Virus record (IMG/VR): IMGVR_UViG_3300027850_000002
Coordinates: 62,001-126,000 of that record
Source: a virus
Length of the DNA stretch: 64,000 bases
Direction: 5' to 3' (one strand)
Part shown: positions 34,331-43,012 of the stretch, piece after piece
How the letters are laid out: each line of letters opens with the position of its first letter
How positions within the stretch are numbered: position 1 is the first letter of the stretch
Made by a program: the position numbers and the translations under genes
The notes under the pieces: generated by a model
Told to the model about the DNA's origin: nothing
The model's database searches: none
The model's input: the letters and a program-made list of their open reading frames with translations, nothing else

Positions 34331-34776
34331 TGCTTGAGCGTGCACATACGAAGGGCATCGACGATGCCCTCACGTGTTTCCAGATCAAAGAGTCACGCTT
34401 TATTGATTCGGTCAAACGTATGGCGATCGGTCAACCTGGACGTGTCTTCGTCGAAGGGCCCAAGGCGTTCGCTCCCGGCGGTCTACTCGGACACAAGAAC
34501 GTCTGGTGGCCCGATGTCAAAGGCGCGCCTCTGAACTGGCTCGGTCGTGCGGGTACAGTCGCCGCACCCCTCATGGCATTGTCTGCTATGCGCTCAAATC
34601 CACACGAAGGCACTTTGTCAAACGCGCTTGGTGCGCTTGGTGGTATCGCAGGAAGCGCGTACGGTTTCCCTGCGCTCGGTATGATCGGTGGTCCTATGCT
34701 CGGAGCTGCGGGTGCGCATCTCGGGCGTGGTGTTGGCCACTTGCTCAGCAGTGAACCAAAGAATCCAAACCAATGA
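34330..34776 (+). CDS. Tagged Gly-rich hydrophobic protein (148 aa)
   Basis: ATG overlaps the polymerase stop (TGATG), so translation is coupled. The N-terminal module is ERAHTKGIDDALTCFQIK. After a basic region and a Gly/Pro turn come two hydrophobic glycine-zipper helices (AGTVAAPLMALSAMRS and ALGALGGIAGSAYGFPALGM with IGGPMLGAAGAHLG). It resembles small membrane-penetrating or core proteins, but no family is recognised. Confidence 0.75.
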   Translation: MLERAHTKGIDDALTCFQIKESRFIDSVKRMAIGQPGRVFVEGPKAFAPGGLLGHKNVWWPDVKGAPLNWLGRAGTVAAPLMALSAMRSNPHEGTLSNALGALGGIAGSAYGFPALGMIGGPMLGAAGAHLGRGVGHLLSSEPKNPNQ

Positions 34777-34985
34777 TCAACAACGCGTACAACAAAGGCC
34801 GAGCTGACGCACTCACACGCTTCAAGCTCAGCAATATACAAACGGGTGCAGCTGGCGCAAATCCGATGCTCGGCGGTCAAGCCGCGACAGGTTCGCGACC
34901 ACAGCCAGGCACTTCTTTGGCGCCGCCAACTTCTTCTGCTCCTCCAATGGCGGCAGCCGCTCCGAAGGCTCACGCCCTCGGTTAG
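34773..34985 (+). CDS. Small tagged protein (70 aa)
   Basis: ATG overlaps the previous TGA (ATGA). It shows the clearest form of the module, MINNAYNKGRADALTRFKLS, followed by a disordered Gly/Ala/Pro/Thr tail (QAATGSRPQPGTSLAPPTSS). It has essentially nothing but the module and a linker, which argues that the module itself is the functional part. Confidence 0.75.
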   Translation: MINNAYNKGRADALTRFKLSNIQTGAAGANPMLGGQAATGSRPQPGTSLAPPTSSAPPMAAAAPKAHALG

Positions 34986-34993
34986 TGCAACTG

Positions 34994-35022
34994 TTGGATA
35001 TTTGAGAGTCCCGCCCTATCAT
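34994..35022 (+). promoter_or_regulatory. Late promoter: TTGGAT-17-TATCAT
   Basis: TTGGAT at 34994-34999, a 17-nt spacer and TATCAT at 35017-35022 in the context CCCTATCATTTCG. It precedes the 35058 gene with a 35-nt leader. Spacing and -10 match the promoters at 44754-44782 and 60602-60630. Confidence 0.65.
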
Positions 35023-35057
35023 TTCGTCAATCTCTGTACGACTTCCCCGAGGCAAAA

Positions 35058-36362
35058 ATGTTCAAGCATGCGTACGTCCGAGGCATCCAGACCGCGTTGG
35101 TCAACAACGGCGCAGCCGTGTTCCCCGACGAGACCACCGCGGCCAAGGTCGCGGACTACATCGCAGAGCGTGTCGAGATCGACCCGCTGACGGCGGTGCC
35201 ACGTGAGCTGACCCACAAGGTCGCCACTGACATCGTCGCTGCTTCGGATTGGATCAAGAAGCAGCCGAACTTCAAGGCGGCATCGTTCAACAAGCTCGCG
35301 ACGTGGGAAGACGTTGCGCAGGTCGCGGACCGCAACGCGACCCAGTTGATGACGAAGGCCGCCGAGGGTTCCACCATCGAAGGTGGCGACAAGGGAAACA
35401 CCGAGGGCCAGTCGCCTGTTGGTGAGACCAAGATGGACGCGACCCAGCGTCCTCCGGGCTACGCCGAGAACAGCCTCGGCAAGACCGACGTCGACACCCG
35501 TCCGGGCGCAGTTGGCAAGGAAGAGCCGCAGCCGGTTCAGCCCAAGGAGACTGACCACAAGGACAACTCGGTCGTGGAGCACTCGCGCACCGCGTCGCTC
35601 GCGGACATGTTCCGCAAGTCGGCTGAGGGTTCGACGATCCTCGGCGGAGACAAGGGCAACAAGGAGCCGACGACTGGCGAAGGCAAGATGGACGCGACGC
35701 AGCGTCCTCCGGGCTATGCCGTCCTTCCCCACCAGGGCGCCCTCGGTGCCATGATGGAGCAGGTCACGGGCCCCGCAGTGATCGGTCGCGAGACCCCGCA
35801 GCCGCACATGCCGAAGGAGTCGCCGAGCGGTTCGAACTCGCTCACCGAGCACTCGGCCAAGGCCGCTGCTGAAGACCCGTACATCACGCTCTTCAAGAAG
35901 GTCGCGTCCGAGATCCACGAGTACCTTCCGGGCGGTCTTCACGAGGACAGCAAGATCGCCGCGGTTCGCGCCTGCATGGGCATGACGACCGAAGAGAAGG
36001 CGTACTACCTCCGTGGCTTGCAGAAGGAAGCGGCCGACGCGTCGGTTGGTTCGGAAACGCGCACGGGTATGGGTCGCTCGCGTCCCGGTGCCTACGACGG
36101 TCGCTCTGCCAACCAGAGCACCAAGCAGACCGATGACCTTCCGCCGTTCATGAAGAAGGACGACGACGAGAAGAAGGACGAGAAGAAGGACGACGACAAG
36201 GGTGAGAGCAAGGGCGGAATGCCGGCATTCATCCAAGACAAGATCGACGCCCGCAACGCCGACAAGAAGGACGGCAACAAGGACGAGAAGAAGGATGACG
36301 ACAAGAAGGAAGCTTCGTTGCGCGACTTCTTCCGTCGCATCGACGCGGCCCAGCGCGCGTGA
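35058..36362 (+). CDS. Repeat-containing charged virion/scaffold-like protein (434 aa)
   Basis: N-terminal module form FKHAYVRGIQTALVNNGAA. Residues ~102-136 and ~189-221 are two copies of a Gly/Thr/Pro unit (AEGSTIEGGDKGN ... KMDATQRPPGYA). A helical part follows (YITLFKKVASEIHEYLPGG, GMTTEEKAYYLRGLQKEAAD). The last 80 residues are a Lys/Asp-rich tract (KKDDDEKKDEKKDDDKGESK-like) ending KKEASLRDFFRRIDAAQRA. The highly charged, low-complexity build would suit a scaffold or an internal head protein. It has its own late promoter. Confidence 0.75.
   Translation: MFKHAYVRGIQTALVNNGAAVFPDETTAAKVADYIAERVEIDPLTAVPRELTHKVATDIVAASDWIKKQPNFKAASFNKLATWEDVAQVADRNATQLMTKAAEGSTIEGGDKGNTEGQSPVGETKMDATQRPPGYAENSLGKTDVDTRPGAVGKEEPQPVQPKETDHKDNSVVEHSRTASLADMFRKSAEGSTILGGDKGNKEPTTGEGKMDATQRPPGYAVLPHQGALGAMMEQVTGPAVIGRETPQPHMPKESPSGSNSLTEHSAKAAAEDPYITLFKKVASEIHEYLPGGLHEDSKIAAVRACMGMTTEEKAYYLRGLQKEAADASVGSETRTGMGRSRPGAYDGRSANQSTKQTDDLPPFMKKDDDEKKDEKKDDDKGESKGGMPAFIQDKIDARNADKKDGNKDEKKDDDKKEASLRDFFRRIDAAQRA
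35361..35720 (+). repeat. Two imperfect copies of a ~100-bp coding repeat
   Basis: 35361-35465 and 35622-35720 are diverged direct repeats, in frame, sharing GAGGGTTC, GGCGACAAGGG-like and AAGATGGACGCGAC, then CAGCGTCCTCCGGGCTA. They encode AEGSTI-x-GGDKGN and KMDATQRPPGYA. Confidence 0.75.
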
Positions 36363-36526
36363 GCCTTCTGCGTCACATCCGAGAAGCAGGTCGTCTCGCC
36401 GTCGAGAGCAAGCTCGCCGAGATCCTGAACCCTAGCCTCGGCACGCTCAAAGCGAAGAAGACGAAGGAGCTAGGCGGCCTCCCTGACGCAAATCTTCCCA
36501 AGGTCGTCTCTTTTCCCGCAGCGTAG
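36359..36526 (+). CDS. Small hypothetical protein with module-like start (55 aa)
   Basis: GTG overlaps the preceding TGA (GTGA). The product begins MSLLRHIREAGRLAVESKLA, a weak version of the recurrent N-terminal module, then ILNPSLGTLKAKKTKELGG and a short tail. Its first residues also resemble the start of the 49372 product (MSLLRQRSAEGGRAAL). No other motif. Confidence 0.6.
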   Translation: MSLLRHIREAGRLAVESKLAEILNPSLGTLKAKKTKELGGLPDANLPKVVSFPAA

Positions 36527-36538
36527 ACGAGGTCCCAT

Positions 36539-39526
36539 ATGCCGGCGATGAGCCCACGCACACAGCAATTTCAAGCGGGCATGAATACCGGTCCGGACCA
36601 AGAGTCCGCTCTGTTCGAGCAGGGCATGTCCGAGATGGCATACAACCTGTTGTCATCGCGCATGCCCGACTTGATGCAGGACGTGGTCACCTTCAAGGTG
36701 CTCAACGTCGACATCGACAAGGGATCTGGTGTTGGTGCGTTCGTGGTCTTGCGCCAAGACTCGCCGATCTACGTCCCGGTCGTGATGGTCGACAATGCCA
36801 TCAAGCCGCTGGAAATTTTCTACCACAAGGCGCTGAGCGTCTTTCTGCCCCTCTCCAAGGGGTGGCTGGATGAGATCGAAAAGACGGCGCTCGCGTCACT
36901 CGGCTCTGGTGTCAAAACGCCCGAGACGCTCTACACGGACGTCGACATCCGCAACGTGGTCGTTCCCCCGATCACGGGTCGGTTCTCGTACGCCGCGTGG
37001 GTTCCCGCGGCTCTCGTTGACGTCGCACGTGTGATGTCCTCTGAGACCCTCGAGAAGGTCGCAAGCGAAGGAAGCCTCATGCTTCCGTCGCTCCTCACAG
37101 CTGCGCCGAACCGTCTGAAAACGGCGTACACCAAGCTGCTCGAACGCAACCCTCAGCTGTTCAAGCAGGCAGCTGCAACGTACGGCGTGTCCGTACTTGC
37201 TGCAGCGTTGCAGCACCGGCTCGAGAAGGTCGCTGCCAAGCAGCAGCACGGTGGCGCGCTTTGGATCGCGGACTCCGACAACACACCGACTGATTTCAGA
37301 CGCATCTTCGGCGACAAGGCCGGAGAAGCGTACGCAGGCGTGCGCGTGAAGGGCTACGCGTCGAAGGACGAGCGGCTGAACCGCAACCTGGCAGTGCAAG
37401 AGCAACCCTACGCGCAGTGGGTCGAGCCCAAGCAGCCGGGCGTCTACACGCTCTTCGCTTCTGATGCGAAGGAGCGCACTGCGTTTGTGATGCCTTTCCC
37501 GATTGACCTGTTCGACAAGGGCACGCGCTACGGCCGACGTCCGGCAGTGCCGGGACACAACCCGCTCATCAACAACTCGTACACAGACCCTGGTACCGAG
37601 AACCAGATCAAGACGTACCCCCACAGTCGGCCAAACGAGGGGGACTTTGCAACCCGTCGGCGTTTTGGCGCTGAACCGTTCCTCGCGGTGTTCGACAACG
37701 GAGACTACATCGAGCCGTCGATGCTCGTGGGACGTCCTTCCGTTGCAGATGATCTCAGCGGGTCACTGCACAAGCGGATGTTCACAGATGTGAGCGGAGC
37801 GCCGAAGGTCGGCAAGGGCTTCTTCGTTCGTCAGATGGGTACGACGTACCAAGCCACGGTGCCCATCGAGATCAAGTCGATGTCGACGGGCTCGGACGGT
37901 GTTCGTCGCATCAAGGCGACCAGCATGGGTGGCTACGAAGAGAAGACGATCGCAACAGACCCCGAGCATCCGTACAACACGATCTGGATGCCCAAGGGCG
38001 CGGACATCGCGTACCTCCCTGCGGACTTCATCTGGGTGCCGCTCAAGGAGCGCCTCAACGAGAAGTCCTGGTTCAGGTCTGCACTTGACCTACAGGCACA
38101 CGTTTCGTCGATGTTGGCTTCAGCAGGCGCGAAGAAGGTCGCGATCAAAGACGCGGGTGCCAAGCAGTTCTCCATCAACGGGATGGCACCACTCAGCTAC
38201 GTCCCTGCGCTCAAGAAACTTGCGCACGGTTGCAACATCTCGGTCGATGACGCTGAAGCACTGCTCGAAAAGACTGCGGCCGATCGATCAACGACCGCAT
38301 GGATCGCCACGAAGATGCAGCTCGCACAGGTGCAGATGCACCTCGACAAGCTTGCCGAGGACGGAGACAAGAAGAAGTCCGACGACAAGCCGAAGAAGAA
38401 GGCGCCTCCGAGCGATTCCGGAGCGCCTCCGGATGGCGGTGATCCAGGCATGGACCCGGGCATGGATCCAAACCTCGGCCAGGACGCGGCGATGGCTGCA
38501 ATGGGCCCTCCGCCGGCACCGCCGCAGCCAGCGCCGCTCGACCTCGCCGCAATGGAAATGGACCAGCACATCCAGCAGGAGATGCAGAAGCTGGTCGACA
38601 AACAGCAGACCATCCAGATGCTGCTGCAGCGTTCGAGTGAGATTGCAGGCGGCGCACCGCCCGCACCTACCGTTCAGACTCAAGCGATGGGCGCACCTCC
38701 GTCGTCGATGAACCTCGCGACGGGCGCTCCAGGCATGCAGCCCGGCATGACCGCCAGCATGGGTCAGCCGCAGCAGCCCGGCATGGATCCGTCGATGCAG
38801 GGTGGAGCGTTTCCACCTGCAGCGAACGACCCGTCGATGATGGGTGGACAGCCGCCCGGCGGTGGTCAGCCCGGCATGGACCCATCGATGGGCATGGACC
38901 CGACGATGGGTGGTCAGCCCGGCATGGACCCATCGATGGGCATGGACCCATCGATGGGCATGGACCCGACGATGGGTGGTCAGCCCGGCATGGATCCGTC
39001 GATGGGCATGGACCCGACGATGGGTGGTCAGCCCGGCATGGATCCGTCGATGGGTGCAGGCGGACCGCCTGCTATGGGTCAGGATCCGTCAATGATGGGC
39101 GGCATGGGCGGACAGCCCAGCATGGAACAGCCGCCACAACAGCCCAGCGCAATGATGCCGCCGGATGGTCCGAACGCGCAGACGCTTCCTCAGGAAGTCA
39201 ATCCGCACTTCCTCGACCAGGCGGCGCAGTTGCATTCGGCCGACATGTTCGACGCCGCAGCCGTTGCGACGCTCGCCCAGTCGCCGGCGCTTCACGGGAT
39301 CGTCGGGCAGTACCTGCCGAACCTCGAGAAGGCTGTCGACAACCTTGCACGTGTTCTCTTGACCTTGTGGATGCAGGAGTCGGACCTCAAGCCGCAGATC
39401 GGCGAACAGACCTTCTCGGGCCTCGAGGACAACCTGCAGACGACGTTCAAGGGTCTCGGAGACCTCGTGCTCCGTTTGAGCCGTGGTGTTCAGGCGGTCA
39501 AGGAGCCGGACAACCATGCGTCATGA
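36539..39526 (+). CDS. Large structural protein with Gly/Met/Pro repeat tail (995 aa)
   Basis: GAGG precedes the ATG. Residues 1-~600 look globular (QDVVTFKVLNVDIDKGSGVG, IYVPVVMVDNAIKPLEIFYH, FLPLSKGWLDEIEKTALASL) and include several K-x-A patches (LEKVASEG, LEKTAADR, LDKLAEDG). Residues ~600-890 are low complexity: Lys/Pro, then Pro/Met/Gly repeats of GGQPGMDPSMGMDPTM. The last ~100 residues are helical again (LPNLEKAVDNLARVLLTLW). A virion protein is likely from its place among head genes and its size; the exact role is unknown. Confidence 0.75.
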   Translation: MPAMSPRTQQFQAGMNTGPDQESALFEQGMSEMAYNLLSSRMPDLMQDVVTFKVLNVDIDKGSGVGAFVVLRQDSPIYVPVVMVDNAIKPLEIFYHKALSVFLPLSKGWLDEIEKTALASLGSGVKTPETLYTDVDIRNVVVPPITGRFSYAAWVPAALVDVARVMSSETLEKVASEGSLMLPSLLTAAPNRLKTAYTKLLERNPQLFKQAAATYGVSVLAAALQHRLEKVAAKQQHGGALWIADSDNTPTDFRRIFGDKAGEAYAGVRVKGYASKDERLNRNLAVQEQPYAQWVEPKQPGVYTLFASDAKERTAFVMPFPIDLFDKGTRYGRRPAVPGHNPLINNSYTDPGTENQIKTYPHSRPNEGDFATRRRFGAEPFLAVFDNGDYIEPSMLVGRPSVADDLSGSLHKRMFTDVSGAPKVGKGFFVRQMGTTYQATVPIEIKSMSTGSDGVRRIKATSMGGYEEKTIATDPEHPYNTIWMPKGADIAYLPADFIWVPLKERLNEKSWFRSALDLQAHVSSMLASAGAKKVAIKDAGAKQFSINGMAPLSYVPALKKLAHGCNISVDDAEALLEKTAADRSTTAWIATKMQLAQVQMHLDKLAEDGDKKKSDDKPKKKAPPSDSGAPPDGGDPGMDPGMDPNLGQDAAMAAMGPPPAPPQPAPLDLAAMEMDQHIQQEMQKLVDKQQTIQMLLQRSSEIAGGAPPAPTVQTQAMGAPPSSMNLATGAPGMQPGMTASMGQPQQPGMDPSMQGGAFPPAANDPSMMGGQPPGGGQPGMDPSMGMDPTMGGQPGMDPSMGMDPSMGMDPTMGGQPGMDPSMGMDPTMGGQPGMDPSMGAGGPPAMGQDPSMMGGMGGQPSMEQPPQQPSAMMPPDGPNAQTLPQEVNPHFLDQAAQLHSADMFDAAAVATLAQSPALHGIVGQYLPNLEKAVDNLARVLLTLWMQESDLKPQIGEQTFSGLEDNLQTTFKGLGDLVLRLSRGVQAVKEPDNHAS
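38861..39060 (+). repeat. Coding tandem repeat, 48-bp unit
   Basis: Four consecutive copies start with GGTGGTCAGCCCGGCATGGA at 38861, 38909, 38975 and 39023. Units are 48, 66 and 48 bp, then a truncated copy; the 66-bp unit holds an extra 18 bp GGCATGGACCCATCGATG. They encode GGQPGMDPSMGMDPTM. The near identity suggests recent slippage expansion. Confidence 0.9.
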
Positions 39527-40187
39527 ACGCAGTCCCGACGACCGATTTCACGCCACTCTCCGGTCTCCGCATGCACCGGCGCATCCGTACGAAAACGCAC
39601 TCTGGCAGCACAAGACCGCGGGTGTGGCTGATGCCGTCGTTGAGCGTGTAGTCGACGCATACGAAGACCACTTCGAGCGCGAACTGCTTCAGGCATGGAT
39701 CATTGCGGGTGCAACCGACGAAGACATCAACAGGCGCATCGGCATGTCGCTTGATATGTTGATTCAGTACCGCCATCTCTGCTGCAACGTTTTCGCGTTT
39801 CGCGACAAACTAGAGATGATGCGATGGGTCAATAACTACAAGGGTTCTCGCTCGGGCAAGATTCTGCTCGAGAAGGCGCTCCACTTCGACGGCATCGAAG
39901 CAATCGCACACTTGAGCGGTCTTCCGACCAATCTCAGCGCAGACCATGTCAACGAGCAAGTACTGCGTGAATCATACTTCCGAGGCATCAGCACACTACG
40001 CGCCTCGAGCATCTCGGGACCTGACGCATTGGCCGCACATCAACTGATGAAGACTGCGACTGCTACGGCTGCGGCTGTGGCAAATCGAGGTGGACCGAAC
40101 ATGTCGGAGACGTTGCTCAAACTCAAGCACCGCGAGGTGACGTGGCATGTCGAGGACATCGCGCCTCACGGGGAGATTCTTCACTGA
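39516..40187 (+). CDS. Hypothetical protein (223 aa)
   Basis: ATG 39516 overlaps the end of the large structural gene by 11 nt; an in-frame extension further upstream is not supported. The protein is helical with ADAVVERVVDAYEDHFEREL, LLQAWIIAGATDEDINRRIG and MLIQYRHLCCNVFAFRDKLE. The IIAGATDEDINRRIGMSLDML segment looks like a small DNA-binding-type helical turn. Near the C-terminus RESYFRGISTLRASS weakly echoes the recurrent module. No family assigned. Confidence 0.7.
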   Translation: MRHERSPDDRFHATLRSPHAPAHPYENALWQHKTAGVADAVVERVVDAYEDHFERELLQAWIIAGATDEDINRRIGMSLDMLIQYRHLCCNVFAFRDKLEMMRWVNNYKGSRSGKILLEKALHFDGIEAIAHLSGLPTNLSADHVNEQVLRESYFRGISTLRASSISGPDALAAHQLMKTATATAAAVANRGGPNMSETLLKLKHREVTWHVEDIAPHGEILH

Positions 40188-41203
40188 TGCGTGCATTCCG
40201 AGAACAAGACTTCGATCAGATGGCTGAGCGTGTCGTCGATCGTTTCATGAATGGCGCAAAGCTTGCGGATGCAGCGACTGCTGAAGCCGCGGGCGGTGCG
40301 TTGAACCCCGACCAGATCGCGCGCATGGTCCAGGCGGCGAACACACAGGCGTTCTTGCGTCTCATGGACCAACAGAAGGCCCAGGGCGTTCCGGACATGA
40401 CGAACGAGTTCGACCCCATCGACGCTCGCCAGATCGTCCAGCAGCTGATCAACCAGGTCCACGTTCCACACATGGACGGTCCCGGCGGCGAAATGCCTTC
40501 GATGCCAGGCGCAGGCGGAATGCCTCCACACGGTCCCGAAGACGACGCGATGTTGCCGCCGCACGCAGAACCTGACGGTGACGAAGGCGGGATGCCTCCG
40601 ATGCCACCCGGCGGCGACGACGGTCCGTTGCCGAACGAGATGGGTCTGCACGACCTCAGCGGCGATGAACCGGACGAGCCTGCGCACGGCGCCGGTGATG
40701 ACGACGACGGTCCGTTCCCCAAGGGCAAGAAGCAGAAGGCCAAGGACGACGGCGACAAGAAAGACAAGAAGAAGTCGCCGTTCCCGCCCAAGAAGGACGA
40801 AGCGAAGGAAGCGGCGTTCCGCGGTCGTCGCATCGACAAACTCGCGAGCGTACTCGAGGACCAGTACAAGCAGGCAGAGTGGGCGTTCGAAGACGTGTTC
40901 GCCAATCTCGGTCAGCAACTACGCCGTGCACACGGTGCACCTTCGGCAGCGGCATTCGAAAAGGACGCTCTCGCACTTCACAATCATGAGATCGGCCTCG
41001 TCGTGCTGAACATGGTCAAGGAGAGCCAAGGGCTGCCCCCAATCTCTGCGGATGACGCGGCCACGAAGACCGCGGCACTCGCAGACCGACATCTCGTCGA
41101 CGACACCGAGACCAATCGGACGTTCGCAACCCTGGTCAAGATCGCGGTCGACGCGAATCGTCTATGCCTCGGCGCCGCCCATGCGAGGTCCCAGTGCAGC
41201 TGA
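40187..41203 (+). CDS. Acidic, Pro/Met/Gly-rich hypothetical virion protein (338 aa)
   Basis: ATG overlaps the previous TGA (TGATG). The start MRAFREQDFDQMAERVVDRF is helical. The middle (~100-190) is a low-complexity acidic Gly/Pro/Met tract, then a Lys-rich stretch (KGKKQKAKDDGDKKDKKKS). The end is a folded helical domain (RIDKLASVLEDQYKQAEWAF, LALHNHEIGLVVLNMVKESQ). The composition resembles its neighbours at 35058 and 36539, suggesting the same internal-head or scaffold class. No family recognised. Confidence 0.7.
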   Translation: MRAFREQDFDQMAERVVDRFMNGAKLADAATAEAAGGALNPDQIARMVQAANTQAFLRLMDQQKAQGVPDMTNEFDPIDARQIVQQLINQVHVPHMDGPGGEMPSMPGAGGMPPHGPEDDAMLPPHAEPDGDEGGMPPMPPGGDDGPLPNEMGLHDLSGDEPDEPAHGAGDDDDGPFPKGKKQKAKDDGDKKDKKKSPFPPKKDEAKEAAFRGRRIDKLASVLEDQYKQAEWAFEDVFANLGQQLRRAHGAPSAAAFEKDALALHNHEIGLVVLNMVKESQGLPPISADDAATKTAALADRHLVDDTETNRTFATLVKIAVDANRLCLGAAHARSQCS

Positions 41204-41988
41204 CCGATGTGCTTCTACTGGCCGTGCGTGAAGGCGTACGTCGTCATGTCGAGAAACGTGCGGGTATCATGTTGCCACTCGCGGTCGGAGCGATGCTTCC
41301 CGGCATCGTGAACAAGGTGGTCAACCGCGCACACTCGACCGAGAAGCAGATCGAAAAGACGCACTACGACCCGATGAAGGTGGCAGCCATGTCGTCGTTG
41401 GCCGGGCTTTTTGGAGGCCTGGGTCGAGGTGCGTCGTCCGCAGGACACGGGATGTTTGGACAAGAAAACAAAAGCAACAAACCCAGCGGCTTTCGTGGTG
41501 GCCTCAGTGACCTGGGCGCGTCTCCAGTCGCGGGTGTTGCGAAGGGCATCTCTGGCGGCATCGGTCGTCGCATTGACCAAATGTTCGGCGGCCACGAGTT
41601 CGGTGAAAAAAAGGACCCGTACCACATGGGTGCGGGCGCCGCTGTACAGTCGTTCGGCAAAGAGATGGGTACGTCAGGGGCAAACCTGCTACGCGATATC
41701 GCGAACAAGGCGATGGAGGCAGCGGGTCACACAGGCGACGCTTCGGCACGCGAAGCCATCATCGGCGACCTCAAGCGTTCCGATTCCGTCCTCGCGAACG
41801 CGGACGACAAGACGCTCATGGAGGCCTACCACACGATGGCGCGCTTCGCGCCCGTGCTCTCGACGGACAAGAACGCCGTACGATCGTTCCTCCGCCAGGC
41901 CGTGATGGCTGGCTCAGGTCCTGACTTCATGTCCATCAAGCTGCTCGCAGACTCCGAACGCGCCGTCACGGGCGACAAGGATCGATAA
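41194..41988 (+). CDS. Gly-rich hypothetical virion protein (264 aa)
   Basis: I take GTG 41194 (10-nt overlap with the previous gene); GTG 41209 is an alternative. The N-terminus LLLAVREGVRRHVEKRAGIM is a distant form of the recurrent module. Next come hydrophobic/Gly-rich stretches (LPLAVGAMLPGIVNKVVNRA, MSSLAGLFGGLGRGASSAGH). The C-terminal half is helical and polar (LMEAYHTMARFAPVLSTDKN). It could be an ejection or neck protein; unassigned. Confidence 0.65.
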   Translation: MQLTDVLLLAVREGVRRHVEKRAGIMLPLAVGAMLPGIVNKVVNRAHSTEKQIEKTHYDPMKVAAMSSLAGLFGGLGRGASSAGHGMFGQENKSNKPSGFRGGLSDLGASPVAGVAKGISGGIGRRIDQMFGGHEFGEKKDPYHMGAGAAVQSFGKEMGTSGANLLRDIANKAMEAAGHTGDASAREAIIGDLKRSDSVLANADDKTLMEAYHTMARFAPVLSTDKNAVRSFLRQAVMAGSGPDFMSIKLLADSERAVTGDKDR

Positions 41989-42446
41989 TGACCCTCGACG
42001 ACCTCATCCCGCCGAACGTCACTGCTGCTGTTCGCGATCTTGGACTTCACAAGATCGCAGGCGCGATGCTCGGCGTCCCTGAGCTGACCATCAAAGAGGC
42101 TGTGGCCACGGTTGGCGCGAAGGCCTACCTCCGTCGCAAGGAAGCGCGCAGCATCGTCGATGGCATCGTAGCCTTCGCCGCACTGACGAACGAGAAGGTC
42201 GCGGACAACGCTGCGCTCATGGCGATGCTTCGCCGTGCTGCAATGCCGGCGCTCGCGGGCGCGGGTATCGCGGCGATTCCCCAGCTCATGTCGAACGACC
42301 CGAACCAATATGGTCACGAAAGTCTCTTGCCCGCGATGGGTATGGGCGCCCTACTCGGCGGCGGCATGGGTGCGATGAACTCCATGCGGCAGCTCCCACC
42401 TGATGTCAGCCAAGGCGCGGCACACGCTTTCCGCCAGATGCCATGA
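41988..42446 (+). CDS. Hypothetical protein (152 aa) with Gly-rich C-terminal half
   Basis: ATG overlaps the previous stop (TAATG). The first half is helical (VRDLGLHKIAGAMLGVPELT, EARSIVDGIVAFAALTNEKV). The second half is hydrophobic and Gly/Met-rich (MLRRAAMPALAGAGIAAIPQ, LLPAMGMGALLGGGMGAMNS). Part of the series of glycine-zipper proteins in the head region. Function unknown. Confidence 0.7.
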   Translation: MTLDDLIPPNVTAAVRDLGLHKIAGAMLGVPELTIKEAVATVGAKAYLRRKEARSIVDGIVAFAALTNEKVADNAALMAMLRRAAMPALAGAGIAAIPQLMSNDPNQYGHESLLPAMGMGALLGGGMGAMNSMRQLPPDVSQGAAHAFRQMP

Positions 42447-43012
42447 CGTCCTTTGCTCGCGCTCTCGAAACGTCGGTCCTTCTCGCGGAGAAGATCGCGT
42501 CGTCGCGCTCGGAAAACCCGACGTTACGAGAGAAGCTCGCGCTCGCTGACTTCGCTGCGTTCGGCCTCTTCAAGCGGGCAGCGCTCGACCCAGCGGCCTT
42601 GTCTTCGCTGCAGCGTGGACTCGGTTGGGGTGTTGGGCTCGGAATCCCCGCGCTCGCTGCGGGACACATGTTCTTGAACGATGCGCGCGACCACAGCGGC
42701 GAAGTCCTGCGTGATGCACGCAACCAAGCGCTCATCACGGCAGCGGGCGTTGGCGGCATGCAAGCGCTCGGGGAGGCTTTCAAACGGAAGCCACAACCGT
42801 CGCAACACAACGTCAACGTTTCAATGCCGCAACAGCCAGAGCAGCCACAGCTCGACGATCAGCAAAGGCTCGCCGCCGCCATCATGGTCGATGATGTGCT
42901 CGAGGCAGCGTGCAGTCAGCTTAGCGATCCTGTCGCAAAGCACGCAGCGCTCGTGGAACTCATCAAACACCGCAGTGAAGCGACGAACCTTCTACGGAGT
43001 CTTTTGTCGTGA
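42443..43012 (+). CDS. Hypothetical protein (189 aa)
   Basis: ATG overlaps the preceding TGA (ATGA). Contains LADFAAFGLFKRAALDPAAL, a Gly-rich hydrophobic stretch (LQRGLGWGVGLGIPALAAGH), a Gln/Pro linker (MPQQPEQPQLDDQQRLAAA) and a helical end. It precedes and overlaps the maturation protease. Probably a virion or scaffold-associated protein by position; unassigned. Confidence 0.7.
   Translation: MTSFARALETSVLLAEKIASSRSENPTLREKLALADFAAFGLFKRAALDPAALSSLQRGLGWGVGLGIPALAAGHMFLNDARDHSGEVLRDARNQALITAAGVGGMQALGEAFKRKPQPSQHNVNVSMPQQPEQPQLDDQQRLAAAIMVDDVLEAACSQLSDPVAKHAALVELIKHRSEATNLLRSLLS

Noticed and set aside
35019-36236. 405-codon minus-strand frame
   Set aside because: Low-complexity Arg/Leu/Val antisense of the Lys/Asp-rich repeat protein at 35058.
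38861-39060. CRISPR-like direct repeats
   Set aside because: Contiguous in-frame coding repeats without unique spacers; no cas genes nearby. The Cas4-like nucleases are common replication proteins in phages.
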